Assembly (NCBI RefSeq): GCF_040183065.1
Contig: NC_091121.1
Location: 61,908,287 to 61,972,286, forward strand
DNA: 64,000 bases
Direction of reading: 5' to 3'
Source of the DNA: Periplaneta americana
Lineage: Eukaryota; Arthropoda; Insecta; Blattodea; Blattidae
The translations under genes were made by a program, and so were the position numbers. Positions 54,195 to 64,000 of this stretch are shown here, piece by piece (the stretch's first letter is position 1; each line of letters opens with the position of its first letter). The notes under the pieces are model-generated. The model saw nothing but the letters and a program-made list of their open reading frames with translations, was not told the DNA's origin and did no database searches.

Positions 54195-54425
54195 AGAATG
54201 AGGGTGTTAGTCAACTGTCCGAAGACAGGTTTGAACCTTATAAGTGACGCCAATAAGTCACCACTCATGAGGCAACTAATCCAGAAGCTAACGGGGTAGT
54301 GTGGCCAGGGTGGCGGACATGATTCGATTCCTGGTAGAGAAGTAGAAATGTATCTCACTTTCTTTGGGATTGGTGTGTTTCGTGCCTTGGGTTTGTCCTG
54401 TGTTGTCTTTAGTGACGACATTGCG
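54195..54425 (+). mobile_element. Repeat R1, longer copy with a B-box-like motif (SINE-like)
   Basis: GTTAGTCAACTGTCCGAAGA then CAGGTTTGAACCTTATAAG match 49785 onwards. It continues AAGCTAACGGGGTAGTGTGG and a B-box-like ATGATTCGATTCCTGG near 54319-54335, then GTATCTCACTTTCTTTGGGA. Probably a composite SINE. Confidence 0.6.
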
Positions 54426-54710
54426 TCATTCTGACACGATCAGGGAAATCCGCTACTCTTCATACTCCTCACAATAGCGAGTACAAAGGACCCAGTCTCT
54501 GACGTAGATGATGTCTATCACGAGTTTATTATTTTCGAAGTGTTTTGAAGTACAAATTCTATTCAATTATGGAAATTTTAAGTGAAATATTGGCTAAGGA
54601 GCATAGTGTAACATTTTCCATTTTTATATTCATTTTGTATTGATATATTTAAAAATATTCCTTCAAATTCCATTGTTCATTATAACAACCAGAGATTTGT
54701 TAGGGGGGAG

Positions 54711-54711
<1 letters not shown>
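54426..54711. other. AT-rich stretch
   Basis: Nothing recognised. Confidence 0.4.
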
Positions 54712-54777
<66 letters not shown>

Positions 54778-54778
54778 T
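54712..54778. repeat. ATT microsatellite
   Basis: About 22 ATT copies, followed by TTTATTTATTTTAT. Confidence 0.97.
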
Positions 54779-54789
54779 TATTTATTTAT

Positions 54790-55715
54790 TTTATAATTCA
54801 TTTATTATCGCTTTAACTTAAGATAACTCGTATAACGAAAGTGATATCGCGACGGGAAGCGTTATTATGGATGGAATCTGCAGGCTATTCCGAAAGAGAG
54901 GAGAAAACCAGTCAGAAAATCCAAACTTTTCTACGTAGGCCTATATCCCGGATTTTTCTAGTCAACTTCGCTCGTCCGGAATCAAATCCTAAGCTTCTAC
55001 ATTTATAGTGCAATAGAAATAAACTATTTTAGACAGTGCATTTTAGTAGTAATTAGGATATGACATATCGTATACTGAATGTTTATTTTGTTTCCTTACT
55101 ATTTACTGTAATAGGAGAAGAACACATCGTTTTTCAACGTTCACATCTCTCATCGAACTATCCTTAAAGATTAAAATGGAGTAACCTGTTTCCGTCCAGA
55201 GAAGCATACCAAATCGTCTCCTGCGCATTTATCTCGCTGAAGACAGAACAGATGTAAGCAAGCACTGGCCGTGCCTGTTGAAGCATTGCACGGATGTCAG
55301 GTGTGGTGCATGCAAGGGCACATGGGGCACCTGCTGGGGCTATCGTTCAGTACCAGTAGGTACAGGGTTCACAATGAATGTTAATCGTTGTTGTACCCGA
55401 CCTGCACACCAACGCTGACAAAAACAATTGAAAGAACGAGGACCATTTCTGAACTGAATCCAGATAACGAAGGGCATAGCTCTGACAGATATTTTAAAAC
55501 ATGTAGCCTACAGTACTCTATTCCATCTATTGTACTATTTAGAACAAGTAAAAAACAACAGGCAGAGAATAATTAACAAAAGACCTTGAGATCGATATAC
55601 CTGCAGAAAGAAACTTATTACAGCACTCTCATTTTAATAAACGGATTTGTTGTTGTTTCCACGATGGAAGAAACTTGAATAATGCCTCTGAATCAGTAGA
55701 AACAACTAATAACTA
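54790..55715. other. Unassigned stretch
   Basis: No repeat family or exon recognised; a GC-richer part at 55250-55380 (GCACGGATGTCAGGTGTGGT) has no frame of note. Confidence 0.35.
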
Positions 55716-55717
55716 TG

Positions 55718-55940
55718 ATTCTTCTCCTTTTTTTTTTTTTTTTTTTTTGTATTTTCATTTTCTTCATCCTCCATGTCTCCATCTTTCTTCTTTCATGTTC
55801 CACCTCCCTTTTTTATTACCATATATTTTTGCCTCGTTTTCTCCTTATCCTCCTTCCCACATCTTCCTTCCTCTGTTACGTCTTCATCTAGTTATCCTCC
55901 TCTTTACTTTTCTTCTCATCTTTTTTCTCTTCCCGTAATA
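55718..55940. repeat. Pyrimidine-rich tract 2
   Basis: A T20 run followed by TTC/CCT-rich sequence, like 41705-42700. Open frames across it are low-complexity artefacts. Confidence 0.85.
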
Positions 55941-56533
55941 ACTGGAACTGTCCACATTACTCTCATCTACAATTTTGTTACGAGTAATTTGTAACTGTTT
56001 TTCGAGCCAACTCAAGCTGCAGACTTGTGCGTGTAACATCCGTGAATTTTGATCAATGGAACGTAGAAATAATACTTCTTACCCAGCCATGCATTCACTG
56101 TCTCAAGTATCACCGTATAATAATGTAGCGCAGTTGAAGCCTAGCCCTTCCAAGACTGCTTCTCTATCCAAACAACATATTTAGACATGACTGTGCGTCC
56201 CATTACTCCCCGGAACTGCTTGAGAGCTTTATGTTGATGTTAATGATTGAATGTTGTTCTTGGATTTTTTTACCAACCTGTACAAACAGGTCGGTCACTT
56301 AGAGGTCACTGCCGTCACACACACAATGGGCCGGACATCCGGTCAAAGTTGCAGGAAAACGGGAGGATGCTGGAGGGTCCGCACGAATCGAAAAATTGGA
56401 ATTATTATAAATATAATATATTATGAGCCCTCCGTTTTATGGCACGGGGGACACAGACCTTTGCCAGGAAGGGAATGTCCGTCGGATATGGCGGGTGTGT
56501 GAATTGATCTCCAAGATCGAATAAGACCAAATC

Positions 56534-56764
56534 TGCAGCGCCTGGGAAAAGTGACATAAGTCAGTTTCCACAAACCTTTTTTGATAATTTATTGACAACT
56601 TACGGAACATCTGCTCGCTTGGAAAAATATACATAAGTGTTTCTCCCATTATAATAATTCATACAGAAAAAAATCAAATCGACATAAACCAGTGTAAGTT
56701 GTCAATAAATTATCAAAAAAGGTTTGTGGAAACCGACTTATGTCACTTTTTCCAGGCACTGCAG
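56534..56764. mobile_element. Fold-back MITE
   Basis: CTGCAGCGCCTGGGAAAAGT at 56534 and the inverse ACTTTTTCCAGGCACTGCAG ending 56764. The arms of about 72 bp (through TTGATAATTTATTGACAACT) match with a few changes; the loop of about 88 bp contains ATAATAATTCATACAG. No coding capacity. Confidence 0.82.
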
Positions 56765-56879
56765 AATTGATATGCGATTTCTCTAGTGTTTTTTTTTTTT
56801 TTCTTTTTTGGAATTCAGAGTAGTTGTCATGTGTGTGAAATAAACAAATAATGTAACTCAATCGTAACCACACAATTGA

Positions 56880-57165
56880 GCACGCATTTTCTACCAGTTA
56901 TTTATAAACAAATGACAAAATTGTACTTCATACAGCATGAGAAACTAGACAGCAGATGTGCTAGCCAATTTAGTAGCAAGTATGGAACCAAAACCCCAAA
57001 ATGATGGAAATTTTAACATCTAATATAAACTACAGTAAACAAATTTATAGAGATATTTAGACACATGATTGGGGAATCTCATTGGCTATGAGAAAATTTT
57101 ATGAAATCCAGAAAAAACCTAATAACCTTGAAATAGTCTATTTAGTAATGTTAAAACAGATTCAG
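56880..57165. other. Unassigned spacer
   Basis: Nothing recognised. Confidence 0.4.
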
Positions 57166-57234
57166 ATATTCAAATCAAGCTTCCAGGTATAACTCCCTGT
57201 AATGTTAATTTGAATAATTTCGAGGGAAAAATTG

Positions 57235-57306
57235 TTCCGGGGCGGGGTATCGAACCCGGGACCTTTGGTTAAACGTACCAACGCTCTCCCAACTGAGCTA
57301 CCCGGA
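57235..57306 (-). pseudogene. tRNA-Phe-like pseudogene, left arm
   Basis: Minus strand TCCGGGTAGCTCAGTTGGGA to CCCCGGAA, 72 nt. A box TAGCTCAGTTGG, B box GGTTCGATACC. The D-arm and variable region match animal tRNA-Phe (AGCTCAGTTGGGAGAGCGTT, AAAGGTCCC). The acceptor arm is one base short and the anticodon loop ACGTTTA lacks the invariant U33, so a working tRNA is unlikely. Confidence 0.75.
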
Positions 57307-57522
57307 AACTCTACCCGACACCGATCCAATTTTTCCCTCTATATCCACAGACCTCAAAGTGGGCTGACAGTGACTGTCAAGGAACCAACATTGAGTGCAC
57401 ACTAACTCTGTGTGACTTAAGTTGTGGTTTTCTGTTACGTACAGTGACGTGTATTATGCAAATCAAGCTTCCAGGTATAACTCCCTCTAAAGTTAATTTG
57501 AATAATTTCGAGGGAAAAATTG

Positions 57523-57588
57523 TTCCGGGGCCGGGTATCGAACCCGGCACCTTTGGTTAAACGTACCAACGCTCTCCCAACTGAGCTA
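57523..57588 (-). pseudogene. tRNA-Phe-like pseudogene, spacer copy, truncated
   Basis: Same sequence as the left-arm copy but cut after GAGCTA at the junction with the right arm, losing the first bases of the acceptor stem. Confidence 0.75.
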
Positions 57589-57775
57589 ACTTTACAGGGA
57601 GTTATACCTGGAAGCTTGATTTGCATAATTCACGTCACTGTACGTAACAGAAAACCACAACTTAAGTCACACAGAGTTAGTGTGCACTCAATGTTGGTTG
57701 CTTGACAGTCACTGTCAGCCCACTTTGAGGTCTGTGGATATAGAGGGAAAAATTGGATCAGTGTCGGGTAGAGTT

Positions 57776-57847
57776 TCCGGGTAGCTCAGTTGGGAGAGCG
57801 TTGGTACGTTTAACCAAAGGTCCCGGGTTCGATACCCGGCCCCGGAA
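57776..57847 (+). pseudogene. tRNA-Phe-like pseudogene, right arm
   Basis: Plus-strand counterpart of the left-arm copy, 72 nt. Its T arm is fully paired (CCGGG / CCCGG), unlike the left copy, but the acceptor and anticodon-loop defects are shared, so they predate the duplication. Confidence 0.75.
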
Positions 57848-58040
57848 CAATTTTTCCCTCGAAATTATTCAGATTCGGATATTTATCTCCAGAACTAGAA
57901 GAGGCCATATAATTATTATAATTACAGAACAGTTTCTATCGTGTTGATGTTACTAGATCTTCCGTATATAAAAGATGCAATAATAAAATAAACACTGGAA
58001 CACATACAACTACAAAATTCAAGCTGGCAAAAATCTTCGG

Positions 58041-58630
58041 AACTTACAAGCAAACATTCTGATGTGGGCAGATAAAAAAGTTATTTTTTTTTCTTTCACC
58101 ATATTAATAATGTCAAAAGAAGTGCTTATACAAATTTTGGCCACTCGACTGCAATTACGAGGGCAGTAAAAAATTAAGGTCGCCAGGGGTTGTTAACAGA
58201 AAGAAAACACAATTTCATTGGAAAAATTTATTGGAACAGACGCAGCAATTGTTAAGCTATTTTTCAACATATTCGCCACGGGAATTGAGAGGTGCAGACG
58301 GCTATCAAACGCAGGTTCCCATCCCAGGCGGCTGATTTCTACGACACAAGGATACAAAAATTGATCCCATGGTATGATAAATGTCTCAATTCCAGTGGGG
58401 GATATGTTGACAAATAGCGCAACGATTTGTATCTGTTTCAATGAATCTTTCTATGCAATTGTGTTTTTTCTGTAAATGGCCCCAGGAAAAATAACTTTCT
58501 GGACGACCTTGTAATTGCGGTCGAGTGGCCAAAATTTGTATAAGCACTTTTTTGACATTATTATTAGCATGGTGAAAGAAAAAAATAAACTTTTTTATCT
58601 GCCCCAAGCAATGTTTGTTGCTTGTTAGAT
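58041..58630. mobile_element. Inverted-repeat element
   Basis: GTGCTTATACAAATTTTGGC near 58120 is inverted near 58528-58547. The arms run from about 58041-58165 and 58506-58630, including GGGCAGATAAAAAAGTTATT on the left. The interior (58166-58505) has minus-strand frames such as MLKNSLTIAASVPINFSNEI and an HNCIERFIETDTNRCAICQH stretch that I cannot assign. Family unknown. Confidence 0.72.
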
Positions 58631-59485
58631 CAAAACAAGAAAGTTACATGCTCAAGTGTGCTATCAAGTGATATTGGATGCGTGTACCAAGATGTAACAA
58701 GTAAGCATGAAAAATCATTACATGCTAACATATAGACCTATGTTAAGCAATGAAGAAGTTCAGGTTTGTAGAATGTCAGGAAAACAGACGTTCGACTCAG
58801 GGCTGAATAATCTAACGATCCTTTCAGTTCTCTCGGATTCGTAAATAAATGACGAGGCCGATCTTTTTTTCATATTTTCGCACAACGATGCTGAACACGT
58901 TGAAGCCTTAATACTTACCTTGAATTAGATTTTCTGCATACAACGTGAACAATATATGTCCATTCAAATACATGGTGGTAGGCCTACTAACTAGATTCGG
59001 ACGTACAGTAATGCAAAAACAAGTAGGTACAGCATTAAAATATAAACAAAACTTTCTAAATATGCGGTACAAAATGAAATTTACAATTAATTTAATTATA
59101 GTAGGATATAATGTCAATTAATGTATATTGTTTTCTGTCGGAACAGTATGCGATAAAAATAATTCTGAAAGTTTTGTCTGTTGCCGAGGAATGTTTTACA
59201 TAGTAAGTACGTACACTGTTCGCTCTACGTTGCAAGAAATTGCCGGTACACATGTACAGAGCGATTCACTTGTCATTTCCTTCTCAGTGTTATGCAACCG
59301 TGCGCATTTTATATCATGTTCTCGAAATTACGTCACCTATTTGTAGGAGATTTCAATGCTGGGTTAATTGTGAAACATCTATACCTCTAAGGTGAGTTAT
59401 CTACGTCCCCCTTACCTGTACTTAAAATAGGCAAATATTTATTTATTTTGAGTGACTAAGATACTATAGCCTATATAAGTTATTA
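58631..59485. other. Unassigned AT-rich stretch
   Basis: Small frames on both strands at 58908-59390; none recognised. Confidence 0.35.
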
Positions 59486-59487
59486 TA

Positions 59488-59724
59488 GGGTAAAGCTGCA
59501 TAATGCCGTGATACCCCTAATCCCGTGACACTTTTTTTAAACTGAATGTCAGTCAAAGCTTTGTCGTTCGATCACAGTGTCAGACATCTTTCTCGAAAGA
59601 GTGCATCTTTCGCCTACTTTTGAGACATCAGTGAACTTCCTAGCAAGATATCCAATCCTGTGACATTCAGTGAAAGAAACGTATCACGGAATTAGGGGTA
59701 TCACGGCATTAGGCAACTTTACCC
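59488..59724. mobile_element. pogo-type MITE, 237 bp
   Basis: GGGTAAAGCTGCATAATGCC at 59488 and the inverse GGCATTAGGCAACTTTACCC ending 59724; the arms continue with GTGATACCCCTAAT. TA flanks both ends (59486-59487 and 59725-59726). The first bases GGGTAA match the pogo-like element at 50339, suggesting a related source. Confidence 0.85.
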
Positions 59725-59809
59725 TACTTTCTTAATTCAAAAATTCTAATGAAGGAAGCACCTATAGTAGGTTATGTTGTACTCAGTAGATACATTCTAA
59801 CATACAGAC

Positions 59810-60079
59810 CGATTATTTAGTCCTGACACCTCAGCGACGCGAAAGAGGGGAAGTAATAGGAGTAGTGAAGCGAGCTCCGGAGTAGAGATAAGGGCGAGTG
59901 GTCGGTAAAGGAATGGAGTACAGCTTAACTGTACTAGAAACATACCGCTCTACCGCACGTGTGACATCCGATCGCTCCGAAGGCAAGCGAGAGACTAACC
60001 CAAACATCCCTTGGCGTAACTAAATGGACTCGCCTGACCCAGGCGCACATCTGCGGCGACTGTCAGGACTAAATAATCG
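59810..60079. mobile_element. Small terminal-repeat element with GC-rich core
   Basis: CGATTATTTAGTCCTGACA at 59810-59828 is exactly inverted at 60061-60079. The 230-bp core is GC-rich (AGCGAGCTCCGGAGTAGAG, CGATCGCTCCGAAGGCAAGC). No coding frame; the target duplication is not clear. Confidence 0.75.
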
Positions 60080-60685
60080 TACTGTACTGTGTTTATTTAT
60101 AAGTATTTAAAGCGTCAGCATTGAAAGTAGTCTACATTTGTCACAATAGATGGTTGAACTGCTGACCTTATGCAATGCATTTACGACACCTCACCAGCAA
60201 ATTTCACATGACGAGCCGCAAAGTGTCAACCCCAATTAATTGCAAGCACTCGTGATTTATTATTTTTTAATATTCTACATTCTGAAGTTACTAAAATAGT
60301 GTTGAATCAATGACGAAGAACTTTGTCAATATTCCATGGTTCTCACATTAAAATACGAATATTAAAAAAACCATTTAACGTGTGAGGATCTTACTCGCAA
60401 CTTTACTATAGGCTACACGACTTAATCAACTGATTTAATGTGTAAGGTATATTATTACCTTTCATATTTCAGATCTGATTATGGGCATTGAGTTTACGGA
60501 ATCGACTATGAATATGCGGGATTGCATACTAACCTTGTACTATAAAAGCGCAAGTGAATCGGTATAATTATAGAGGTCGCCAAATTTACGTAAACGTGAA
60601 TTACTGAACTATCTGTAATTACAATTTGTATTCAATACTCATTATCTTTATATGAGTTTTAAAAAGGTCAAGTATCAGTATTGAT
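60080..60685. other. AT-rich stretch, nothing identified
   Basis: Nothing recognised. Confidence 0.4.
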
Positions 60686-60689
60686 TCAT

Positions 60690-61015
60690 TCAATCATAGT
60701 GTTCTGCCCAAGGGTAGGTCTTTCACTGCAAACCCAGCATTATCCAGTCTTTCCTATTTTCTGCCTTCCTCTTAGTATCCGCATATGATCCATATATCTT
60801 AATGTCGTTTATCATCTGATATATTCTTCTGCACCGAACTCTTCATCCATTCCTTTTTTCTCTTCCTGATCAGTTTCAGCATCATTCTTTCTTCACCCAC
60901 TCTTTCCAATACAGCTTTGTTTCTTATTCTGTCTGTTCATTTCACACGCTCCATCCTTCTCCATATTCTCATTTCAAATGCTTCTCTTCACTTCGTCGTA
61001 ATGTCCACCAGGAGT
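60690..61015 (-). mobile_element. RTE-like LINE fragment, minus strand
   Basis: Minus strand reads EAFEMRIWRRMERVKWTDRI, then VLERVGEERMMLKLIRKRKK, and after a break NAGFAVKDLPLGRT. This is the C-terminal third of a LINE reverse-transcriptase protein of another subfamily than 38100 (the ERVGEERMMLK motif is typical). Internal deletion and stops. Confidence 0.7.
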
Positions 61016-61420
61016 AAAACTGCAATATAAAAACACTACAACAAACACAAATGTAATATCATATTGGTGGAAAGTGCGTAATTCTCTCAGAAAAAAAGTA
61101 TTTTTCCCAAATGTTTAATACACTTTTAATCGGTAACTATTGCGAGTAGAATCGTGATTTTTGTCCGTATCGATAGAAAATCTAATGAAGAATAATTTAT
61201 CCCTCTGACGTTTTTCAATAGCGTCAACGGTTTTCTTGTAAATTTAATTAAAAACCACTAATTTCAAGCCACTGAACGATGTGAGCAGATTGGATCGTCG
61301 TAGCGAGAGAGGGAGTTTCGTGTATAGAGACAGGTCTGAGTTCATTGAACTCTTACATCTGTATTACGAGAAGAAAGAAGACTGTGTTAGCGGCGTTGTT
61401 GCCAGACTGCTGAAACTTCG
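61016..61420. other. Unassigned stretch
   Basis: Nothing recognised. Confidence 0.4.
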
Positions 61421-61423
61421 AAC

Positions 61424-61517
61424 TTAATTTTCTAATTAACACTCCATTTAATCACGAAACGTAATACAGGTTAATTTTCTAATTAACACTCCATTTAATC
61501 ACGAAACGTAATACAGG
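61424..61517. repeat. Exact 47-bp tandem duplication
   Basis: 61424-61470 and 61471-61517 are identical, from TTAATTTTCTAATTAACACT to AATACAGG. Exact identity means a recent event or an assembly artefact. Confidence 0.97.
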
Positions 61518-61589
61518 TTTTCTATTCCTTTACATGTACCCTACCGTCCCTTTTAATCTGCAAGATTATTTATTTTCACTTCCACCCCG

Positions 61590-61654
61590 ATATATATATA
61601 TATATAGATATATATATATATATATAGATATATATATATATATATATATATATA
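61590..61654. repeat. TA microsatellite
   Basis: TATATA run with periodic GATA interruptions. Confidence 0.97.
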
Positions 61655-61780
61655 AATCCGGGATCAACTTATAACTAATTCATCATCTTTCAGTTGAGTC
61701 ATATCTTTAATTTAAGTGTTACGTAATGCTATTTCATATTTGAAGTTCTTACGGAGAGTGGAATTATGAAATAATACTAG

Positions 61781-61818
<38 letters not shown>

Positions 61819-61984
61819 GCCTATTTAAGGATTTATTAATTTTAATCTGTACCGATTAGTGACGAATTCAGGGGGTCATTCAGGGAAGAGAAAGATCTCC
61901 AATCCAGGATTCAAAATTTCACCCTCCTCTCTCTCTCTCTCTCTCTCGATTTCAGATGCAAATACAATAATATTTTAATTTAGA

Positions 61985-62050
<66 letters not shown>
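61985..62050. repeat. ATT microsatellite
   Basis: About 21 ATT copies, preceded by a CT run at 61928-61947. Confidence 0.97.
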
Positions 62051-62051
<1 letters not shown>

Positions 62052-62210
62052 GGAAGGACACTCTGACAGAAAAATTGTACCTGACCAAAGCCGAAGTGGC
62101 AGCCCCACCATACGCAGCATTCGTAATGCGGCTAGAGGACATAGTAATTATTGTAAGTTTCAGATATCTAATCCGGAACAGGAGAAATCTCCTAATCCAT
62201 GAAGAGATCA

Positions 62211-62266
62211 TGATGATGATGATGATGATGATGTGATGATGACGATGATGATGATGATGATGATAG
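62211..62266. repeat. GAT microsatellite
   Basis: GAT repeats with one GTGAT and one GAC interruption. Confidence 0.95.
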
Positions 62267-62514
62267 TGAAAAGTTTAGCATAAAAGAAAATGAACTATAA
62301 ATTAACGAATCCATTCTTTTCACTAATAAATAGACCAGCCCAACAATAATGCCTTTCTCCCCACAGATAATAGCCTATCATTGTTTTACTTGTTGGTTTT
62401 GTAACTTCAAAACTAATAATGATGTAGCCTTGGAAAAGCAGTGTATCCATCAGGCTCATATACATATGATGCAAATAATAATGTTAAATTAGTAATGATA
62501 AGTTAATAATGATA

Positions 62515-62518
<4 letters not shown>

Positions 62519-62558
<40 letters not shown>

Positions 62559-62591
62559 GTAATAATAATACTGTTAATAACAATAATAATA
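62519..62591. repeat. AAT microsatellite
   Basis: AAT repeats, slightly interrupted. The flank 62493-62518 carries a tandem AATGATAAGTTAAT pair. Confidence 0.95.
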
Positions 62592-62880
62592 CGAGTATAT
62601 TCTATTTCCATAGAGTTAGCCGAATGATCGTTATTCATGTTCGAAATAATTGTGTTAAATTTTTCCCTGGACAATGGATTTTAAATTGCCATAAAATCTT
62701 TAGATGACGTCTTCAGAGAGGGAAATAAGGCTGGGAAGCCAGTCTTGTAGATTTACAGCACGTAAAATAATCTTGTTTCTTTCAAAGAGTTCTAGGCAAA
62801 ATTTGTCGGCGATTTCTCTCAGACATTGAATTTCGACATTGATTAACCTCTGCTCTTGAAAATGTCGTTAAATAAAATAT

Positions 62881-63729
62881 AGCGTGGCCATAAAGTCTTT
62901 CCAGCATTACAAATGTTTATTATAATGAAACTATTACAGGTATAAGTGTGTGGTTTGTGGCAAAAGAAAGACAAGCTCATAAAATTGTTTTGCGACCGAG
63001 ATTTTGCAACGGATGGAAGACGACAGTGAGTACCTGTAGCGCGTGTGTTTTCCAGACGAGTCTACTTTCTGCATCTCCTGGAAAATGAACTGGCACAATG
63101 TACGAATATGGAGTTCAGAAAATCCACATTTCATCATAACACATGAGAGGAATAGCCCTGAATTCAATGTTTGGTGCGGGTTGATGCATGACAAAGTCAA
63201 AGCTCATTTTTTTTTTTGCCAGCATACAATAACAGCTGATAGGCCTATTTACCTGTAGTTGATGCAACACTATGTGGCACTTCAAGTTGATGACTTGAAA
63301 CCCATGAAGATTTTCCAGCAAGATTACTCGTTCGAGAGTTCCTGGATGAGATATTTCCTGACAGGTGGATTGGGCGCGACGGTCCGACACCCTGGCTATC
63401 ACGATCGCGAGACATAACCACCTAGACTTTCCCTGTGAGGTTATGTCAATGGTTATGTATCAACACGTGTACTTGACCTGGACACACTGAGAATAGGATA
63501 ACTGATGCTGTTGACAAGAAATGTTTCACAACACATGGCGCGAAATTGAATATTGCTTAGATATTCTATGAGCGACAAGGGGTGCACATGTGAAAGTGCA
63601 TTGACATTGTAACAAAACTTTATGAGTTTGTCCTTCTTTGGCCACAAACCATATCAGCTATAGCTCTAGTAGTTTCTTTGTAATAAACTCTTGTTATGTT
63701 ATTTATAAGGACTTTATGGCCACACTGTA
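62881..63729 (+). mobile_element. Tc1/IS630-like transposon, internally deleted
   Basis: Inverted ends GTGGCCATAAAGTCTTTCC (62884) and GGACTTTATGGCCACAC (ending near 63726), with TA outside both (62880-62881 and 63728-63729 approximately). The plus strand carries the middle of a DDE transposase: CFPDESTFCISWKMNWHNVR, IWSSENPHFIITHERNSPEF, NVWCGLMHDKVKAHFFF, then after stops LQVDDLKPMKIFQQDYS-like and FLDRWIGRDGP text. Both ends of the protein are missing or shifted. Confidence 0.8.
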
Positions 63730-63767
63730 CTACTTCCGCTACACTAGTCTGCAAAACAGTACGAATA

Positions 63768-63945
63768 TTTTTAATTGGTTTTTATGACGTTTTATCTACT
63801 GCGATGGTTATCTAGCGTTTGAATGAAATAAGGTAATAATCCCAGCGAAATGAGTCCAGGATCCAGCGCCGAAAGTTACCCAGCATTTGCTCGTAATGCG
63901 TTTAGGGAAAACCCCGGAAAAAAACCCAAGCAGGTAACATGTTAC
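63768..63945 (-). mobile_element. SINE of the 3380 family, minus strand, head missing
   Basis: GACTCATTTCGCTGGGATTA, AAAGTTACCCAGCATTTGCT and AGGGAAAACCCCGGAAAAAA on either strand match the body of the 3380-type SINE. The copy stops near 63945, before the tRNA-like head, so it is 5'-truncated. Confidence 0.8.
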
Positions 63946-64000
63946 TGCACTTTAAAGGAACAAAGATGGGATAACTAATAATCATAACTTCTGATCTTTT

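Larger units (their letters stand above)
57211..57871. repeat. Large palindrome with tRNA-Phe-like sequences
   Basis: Left arm 57211-57494 is inverted at 57588-57871 (284 bp each, roughly five mismatches by eye). The 93-bp spacer 57495-57587 is itself a direct repeat of 57208-57298. Each arm carries a tRNA-like sequence, and the spacer a third, truncated one. The segment from CAAATCAAGCTTCCAGGTAT at 57171 recurs at 57459, giving a direct-repeat offset of 288. Such a structure forms by inverted duplication or two opposite insertions. Confidence 0.88.

Noticed and set aside
55675-55994. Hydrophobic 87- and 73-codon frames
   Set aside because: Both come from the second pyrimidine-rich tract.
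57235-57847. Three tRNA genes
   Set aside because: The acceptor arm is one base short, U33 is missing in the anticodon loop, and all copies belong to a repeated palindrome; they are tRNA-derived repeat parts.
61975-62211. Isoleucine-rich membrane-like frame
   Set aside because: Half of it is an ATT microsatellite read on the minus strand.

Overview
The window looks like genomic DNA of a cockroach, most likely Periplaneta or a close blattodean. It is AT-rich, introns are long, and it holds insect-type repeats: RTE-like LINEs ending in AAGT-type tails, many tRNA-derived SINEs, DUF4817/IS630-like and mariner transposons, several hAT elements, a pogo-like element, fold-back MITEs and many AAT/ATT microsatellites. 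The species call is inference. No ribosomal RNA, CRISPR array, bacterial sequence, retrovirus or other virus-like element was recognised.

Host genes lie between 5.1 and 15.2 kb. On the minus strand, 5142-5931, are the first three coding exons (126 aa) of a SCYL1 / N-terminal kinase-like pseudokinase gene, which continues beyond the left edge. Head to head with it on the plus strand, 7549-14658, is a complete five-exon gene for 3'(2'),5'-bisphosphate nucleotidase (BPNT1, 308 aa) with its metal-binding residues intact. The gap of about 1.6 kb between the two start codons must carry both promoters. Two further host signals are weak: a possible last exon at 23311-23379 and a GC-rich possible first exon with a splice donor at 43800-43897.

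The rest is repeats. 0-5 kb: two LINE copies, two DUF4817-type transposase remnants (one with an internal duplication), and a SINE with perfect target-site duplications. 8-14.4 kb (BPNT1 introns): a LINE tail, a mariner split by another retroposon, and a fold-back element with a LINE fragment in one arm. 15.7-16.5 kb: a Harbinger-like element with TAA duplications. 19.2-22.3 kb: a hAT element split by a Tc1-like transposon. 27-28.5 kb: two fold-back MITEs and a SINE. 30.4-34.6 kb: a hAT element with intact ends nested in an older transposon. 34.6-41.1 kb: SINEs, small MITEs and a third LINE. 41.7-42.7 kb: a pyrimidine-rich tract. 42.8-43.6 kb: a small hAT derivative. 50.3-52.9 kb: a pogo-like element with 23-bp terminal repeats. 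56.5-60.1 kb: a cluster of fold-back elements, including a 284-bp inverted repeat carrying tRNA-Phe-like sequences. 60.7-64 kb: a LINE fragment, microsatellites, a DDE transposon remnant and a SINE.

I found no clear novel gene system. The points most worth a second look are the divergent SCYL1/BPNT1 pair, the tRNA-bearing palindrome at 57.2-57.9 kb, the nested transposons, the paired LINE-derived fragments with shared ends, and the two unassigned exon candidates.
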